Shown piece by piece: positions 62,035 to 64,000 of a DNA stretch of 64,000 bases. The notes under the pieces were generated by a model. That model saw nothing but the letters and a program-made list of their open reading frames with translations, was not told the DNA's origin and searched no databases. The stretch's first letter is position 1. Every line of letters starts with the position of its first letter. The position numbers and the translations under genes are program-made. The DNA is from Desertimonas sp963732335 (GTDB lineage Bacteria > Actinomycetota > Acidimicrobiia > Acidimicrobiales > Ilumatobacteraceae): NCBI GenBank assembly GCA_963732335.1, contig CAVSZO010000063.1, forward strand, positions 558,001-622,000. The letters are read 5' to 3'.

Positions 62035-62574
62035 GTGTTCGCACTCGTGTGGTACGACGTGGCCGGTCTGATCGGGATCATCGCAGCCTGTGGCGGCCTG
62101 TACTACCTCTCGTCGCGCATCGAGCCGCATTGGGTGTCGAAGGATCAGTCTCGCTTCCTGACGGTCGCCCAGGAGCTCGACGAGCGTGGTCTCCCGATCG
62201 GTCGAAGGCGCGACGTGCGCGTGCACATCGACGAGGACAGCGATGCCCTGCTCGTCAGTCGACGGTCGCTGCTGCGCCCGAACTCCGGCGTGTGGACCGT
62301 CAAGTCGAGATCCGTGGCGGGCCGGGGTCGCAACGTTTACGTACTGCGGCCAGATTCGCCGACGGCCGACGCCGCGTTCCTAGCGTTACGCGTTCCGCAG
62401 CGCAGCAAGGTCGTCCCCCATCTCGACGCCCTCCTCGAGCTCACCGGCGACGAAGCGACGGCGCGACGGCAGCTCGCTCAGTACCGTTCCGACTTGGGAA
62501 TGCCGCCGGACGCTACGGGAGCTTCCGGCAGTCCAGGAAGTCCGCCACCGGATCCGCCAACCGATCGAGATTGA
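62035..62574 (+). CDS. Small membrane-anchored hypothetical protein
   Basis: 179 residues from GTG 62035. FALVWYDVAGLIGIIAACGG is a single N-terminal membrane helix; the rest (SSRIEPHWVSKDQSRFLTVA, DVRVHIDEDSDALLVSRRSL, KSRSVAGRGRNVYVLRPDSP) is a cytoplasmic alpha/beta domain, ending in a Gly/Pro-rich tail. No known family. Its last 62 bases overlap the convergent metX 3' end, so the two transcripts are antisense there. Divergent from the proline-rich membrane gene, with which it may share a promoter region. Confidence 0.65.
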   Translation: MFALVWYDVAGLIGIIAACGGLYYLSSRIEPHWVSKDQSRFLTVAQELDERGLPIGRRRDVRVHIDEDSDALLVSRRSLLRPNSGVWTVKSRSVAGRGRNVYVLRPDSPTADAAFLALRVPQRSKVVPHLDALLELTGDEATARRQLAQYRSDLGMPPDATGASGSPGSPPPDPPTDRD

Positions 62575-63688
62575 TGAGGAAGGCGTCGTGGCCGTGCGGT
62601 GAGTCGATCTCGGCGTAGCCGGCGGCACTGCCGATCGATGCCAGCAGCTCGACGAGCTGACGCTGCTGATAGGTCGGGTACAGCATGTCGGAGGAGATCC
62701 CGACTGAGAGCACCGGGGCGTTGATCCGCGTCATCGCCGCCTCGAGGTTGCCGCGGCCGCGGGCGAGGTCGTGGAGGTCCATCGACTTGCCGATGACGAG
62801 GTAGCTGTTCGCATCGAAGCGGTGCCCGAGCTTGATGCCGTGGTGATCGAGGTAGCGCTCGACCTCGAACTGCTGCCAGAGGGCGAGATGGTCGCCGAGC
62901 TCCGCCCGGTGGGCGATGGCCCGACCGAACCGCTCGGTGAACACGTTGTCGCTGCGGAACGTGACTTGAGCGACCATGCGGGCGATCGCCATCCCGTCCG
63001 CCGGGCCATCACCCGGCGCCGCGTCGTAGTAGTCGCCGCCCCGCCACCGCGGGTCGAGGGCGATCACCCGTCTGCCGATGCTGCCCCACGCGATCTGCTG
63101 CGCCGTCGCCTGCATGCACGCGGCGATCGGCACCAAGCCCCGGACTCGGTCGGGATACATCACTCCCCATTCGAGGACCTGCATCCCACCCATCGAGCCG
63201 CCGATGACGGTGTGCCAGGCGCCGACGCCGAGGTGGTCGGCGAGACGGGCCTGGGCGCGCACCATGTCTCTGATCGTGATGACGGGGAACCGCGACCCGA
63301 ACGGCTTGCCGTCGACGGGCGAGGCCGACGCCGGACCGGTCGATCCCTGACAGCCGCCGAGGACGTTGGCGCATACGACGAACCAGCGGTCGGTGTCGAT
63401 GGCCCTGCCCGGCCCGACGAAGCCATCCCACCATCCGGGTGTCGGATGGCCCCGACCGGCGGGACCGGCGGCGTGGCTGTCGCCGGTCCAGGCGTGGCAC
63501 AGCAGCACCGCATTCGAGGCGTCGCCCGCCAGCTCCCCCCAGGTCTCGTACGCCAGCGTGACGTTGCGCAGGGTTTCCCCGCAGTCGAGGGCGAAGCCGC
63601 GATCGATGGCGAACGTGAAGAACTGGCGGTGCCCAGGGTCATCGCCGGGACGCCACGCCCCGGACGCTCGGATCAGATCACCGCCCAT
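62513..63688 (-). CDS. metX: Homoserine O-acetyltransferase
   Basis: 391 residues from ATG 63688. The alpha/beta-hydrolase MetX/HTA fold is clear: VTLAYETWGELAGDASNAVL, CHAWTGDSHAAGP, WWDGFVGPGRAIDTDRWFVV and CANVLGGCQGSTGPASASP. The nucleophile is Ser165 in VIGGSMGGMQVLEWG. The Asp in VGISSDMLYPTYQQ and the His in IDSPHGHDAFLINL complete the triad. The enzyme acetylates homoserine with acetyl-CoA, the first step of methionine synthesis by direct sulfhydrylation. Length is standard. The open frame extends 80 codons upstream, but that part is not conserved. No metY is present inside the window, though it could lie beyond 64,000. Confidence 0.95.
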   Translation of the reverse strand: MGGDLIRASGAWRPGDDPGHRQFFTFAIDRGFALDCGETLRNVTLAYETWGELAGDASNAVLLCHAWTGDSHAAGPAGRGHPTPGWWDGFVGPGRAIDTDRWFVVCANVLGGCQGSTGPASASPVDGKPFGSRFPVITIRDMVRAQARLADHLGVGAWHTVIGGSMGGMQVLEWGVMYPDRVRGLVPIAACMQATAQQIAWGSIGRRVIALDPRWRGGDYYDAAPGDGPADGMAIARMVAQVTFRSDNVFTERFGRAIAHRAELGDHLALWQQFEVERYLDHHGIKLGHRFDANSYLVIGKSMDLHDLARGRGNLEAAMTRINAPVLSVGISSDMLYPTYQQRQLVELLASIGSAAGYAEIDSPHGHDAFLINLDRLADPVADFLDCRKLP

Positions 63689-64000
63689 TGCCCCCGCCAC
63701 CAGGCCGTCATTGCGTTCCCCGGCCACGCAGGCCGCGCTTGACCGCTCGCTCGCTGGCGCTCGCTCGCTCGCAACGGTGGACTCGGCGCCTCGTCGCTCG
63801 CATCGGTGGACATGTCCACCACCACCCTCGCTCCTTCCTCGTCGTTGCCCAACAGCTGCACCACGAGCGGGCCGACGCCGGTTGCCGGCGTGCTGCCGGC
63901 CACATCCCGCCACGCTGGGCGGAGGCACCTTGGGGCGTTGACCAGGTTGCCGGGCCCGACGGATCGGACCGCTCGAAATGCTCGGGCGAACGATAGCAAG
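63689..64000. other. Window end, no gene recognised
   Basis: About 310 bases upstream of metX. The minus-strand frame VGPGNLVNAPRCLRPAWRDV, then PLVVQLLGNDEEGARVVVDM, looks faintly protein-like but cannot be assigned. Tandem GCTCGCTCGC motifs near 63750 are low-complexity. It may be the 3' part of a gene starting beyond the window. Confidence 0.35.

Overview
The window is high-GC DNA with actinobacterial features: GTG starts, many ATGA/TGATG gene overlaps, F420/LLM and PPOX-type flavoproteins, PadR and LacI regulators, a zinc-finger/ECF-sigma fusion and a tRNA-Gly(GCC). Gene content and the style of the small conserved proteins suggest an Acidimicrobiia/Ilumatobacter-like actinobacterium. That placement is inferred from protein style, not from a marker gene.

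Layout. (1) 1-10,377 is a decayed accessory region. It holds a thioredoxin-fold gene cut by the window edge, a much-broken epoxide hydrolase with a second remnant 8 kb away, two alpha/beta-hydrolase scraps, a frameshifted epimerase, an intact NmrA-like gene, a three-gene redox operon (sulfite-oxidase-like protein, ferredoxin reductase, small Cys protein), a deleted mgtE, and a LuxR-ATPase scrap. (2) 10,378-18,042 holds a GT-C-like membrane protein, a lodB/lodA-type quinoprotein pair whose LodA has a twin-arginine signal, an alpha/beta hydrolase and a secreted serine hydrolase. (3) 18,699-23,794 holds a secreted SCP/CAP protein with a Ser/Asn repeat tail, a two-component system and a secreted repeat protein. 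The three promoter regions share a sequence element. (4) 38,269 down to 24,256 is one long minus-strand catabolic locus: DapA-like lyase, LLM oxidoreductase, cysteine hydrolase, GMC dehydrogenase with its small subunit, LacI regulator, ribose-type ABC transporter with two permeases, PPOX protein, two amidohydrolases and an amidase. A perfect LacI-type palindrome precedes the first gene and a half-conserved one precedes the transporter.

(5) 38,425-43,000 is scrambled: a truncated TPP-enzyme end abuts a purine-rich, AT-rich island that looks foreign or artefactual. Then come a GAF-PP2C phosphatase, a recombinase end, two ISAzo13-type transposase remnants (one fused to a MerR start) and a SnoaL-like gene. 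(6) 43,187-53,822 holds single genes (PPOX, metalloprotease, Kelch-type secreted protein, PadR plus membrane partner, LLM, phosphoesterase, RibD-like) among copies of a dispersed repeat of about 360 bp with a conserved hairpin. (7) 54,153-57,189 is a probable mobile element: two overlapping tyrosine recombinases between perfect 18-bp inverted repeats, one with a duplicated N-terminal domain. A third integrase sits next to tRNA-Gly. (8) 58,9xx-61,062 is a group II intron that splits a small conserved gene. The window ends with a proline-rich membrane protein, a small membrane protein and metX.

Single-base frameshifts are frequent but uneven. They cluster in 1-10 kb, 19-21 kb and around mobile remnants, while the catabolic locus, two-component system, lodA and metX are almost intact. 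Some may be sequencing errors and others true decay; the sequence alone cannot separate the two.
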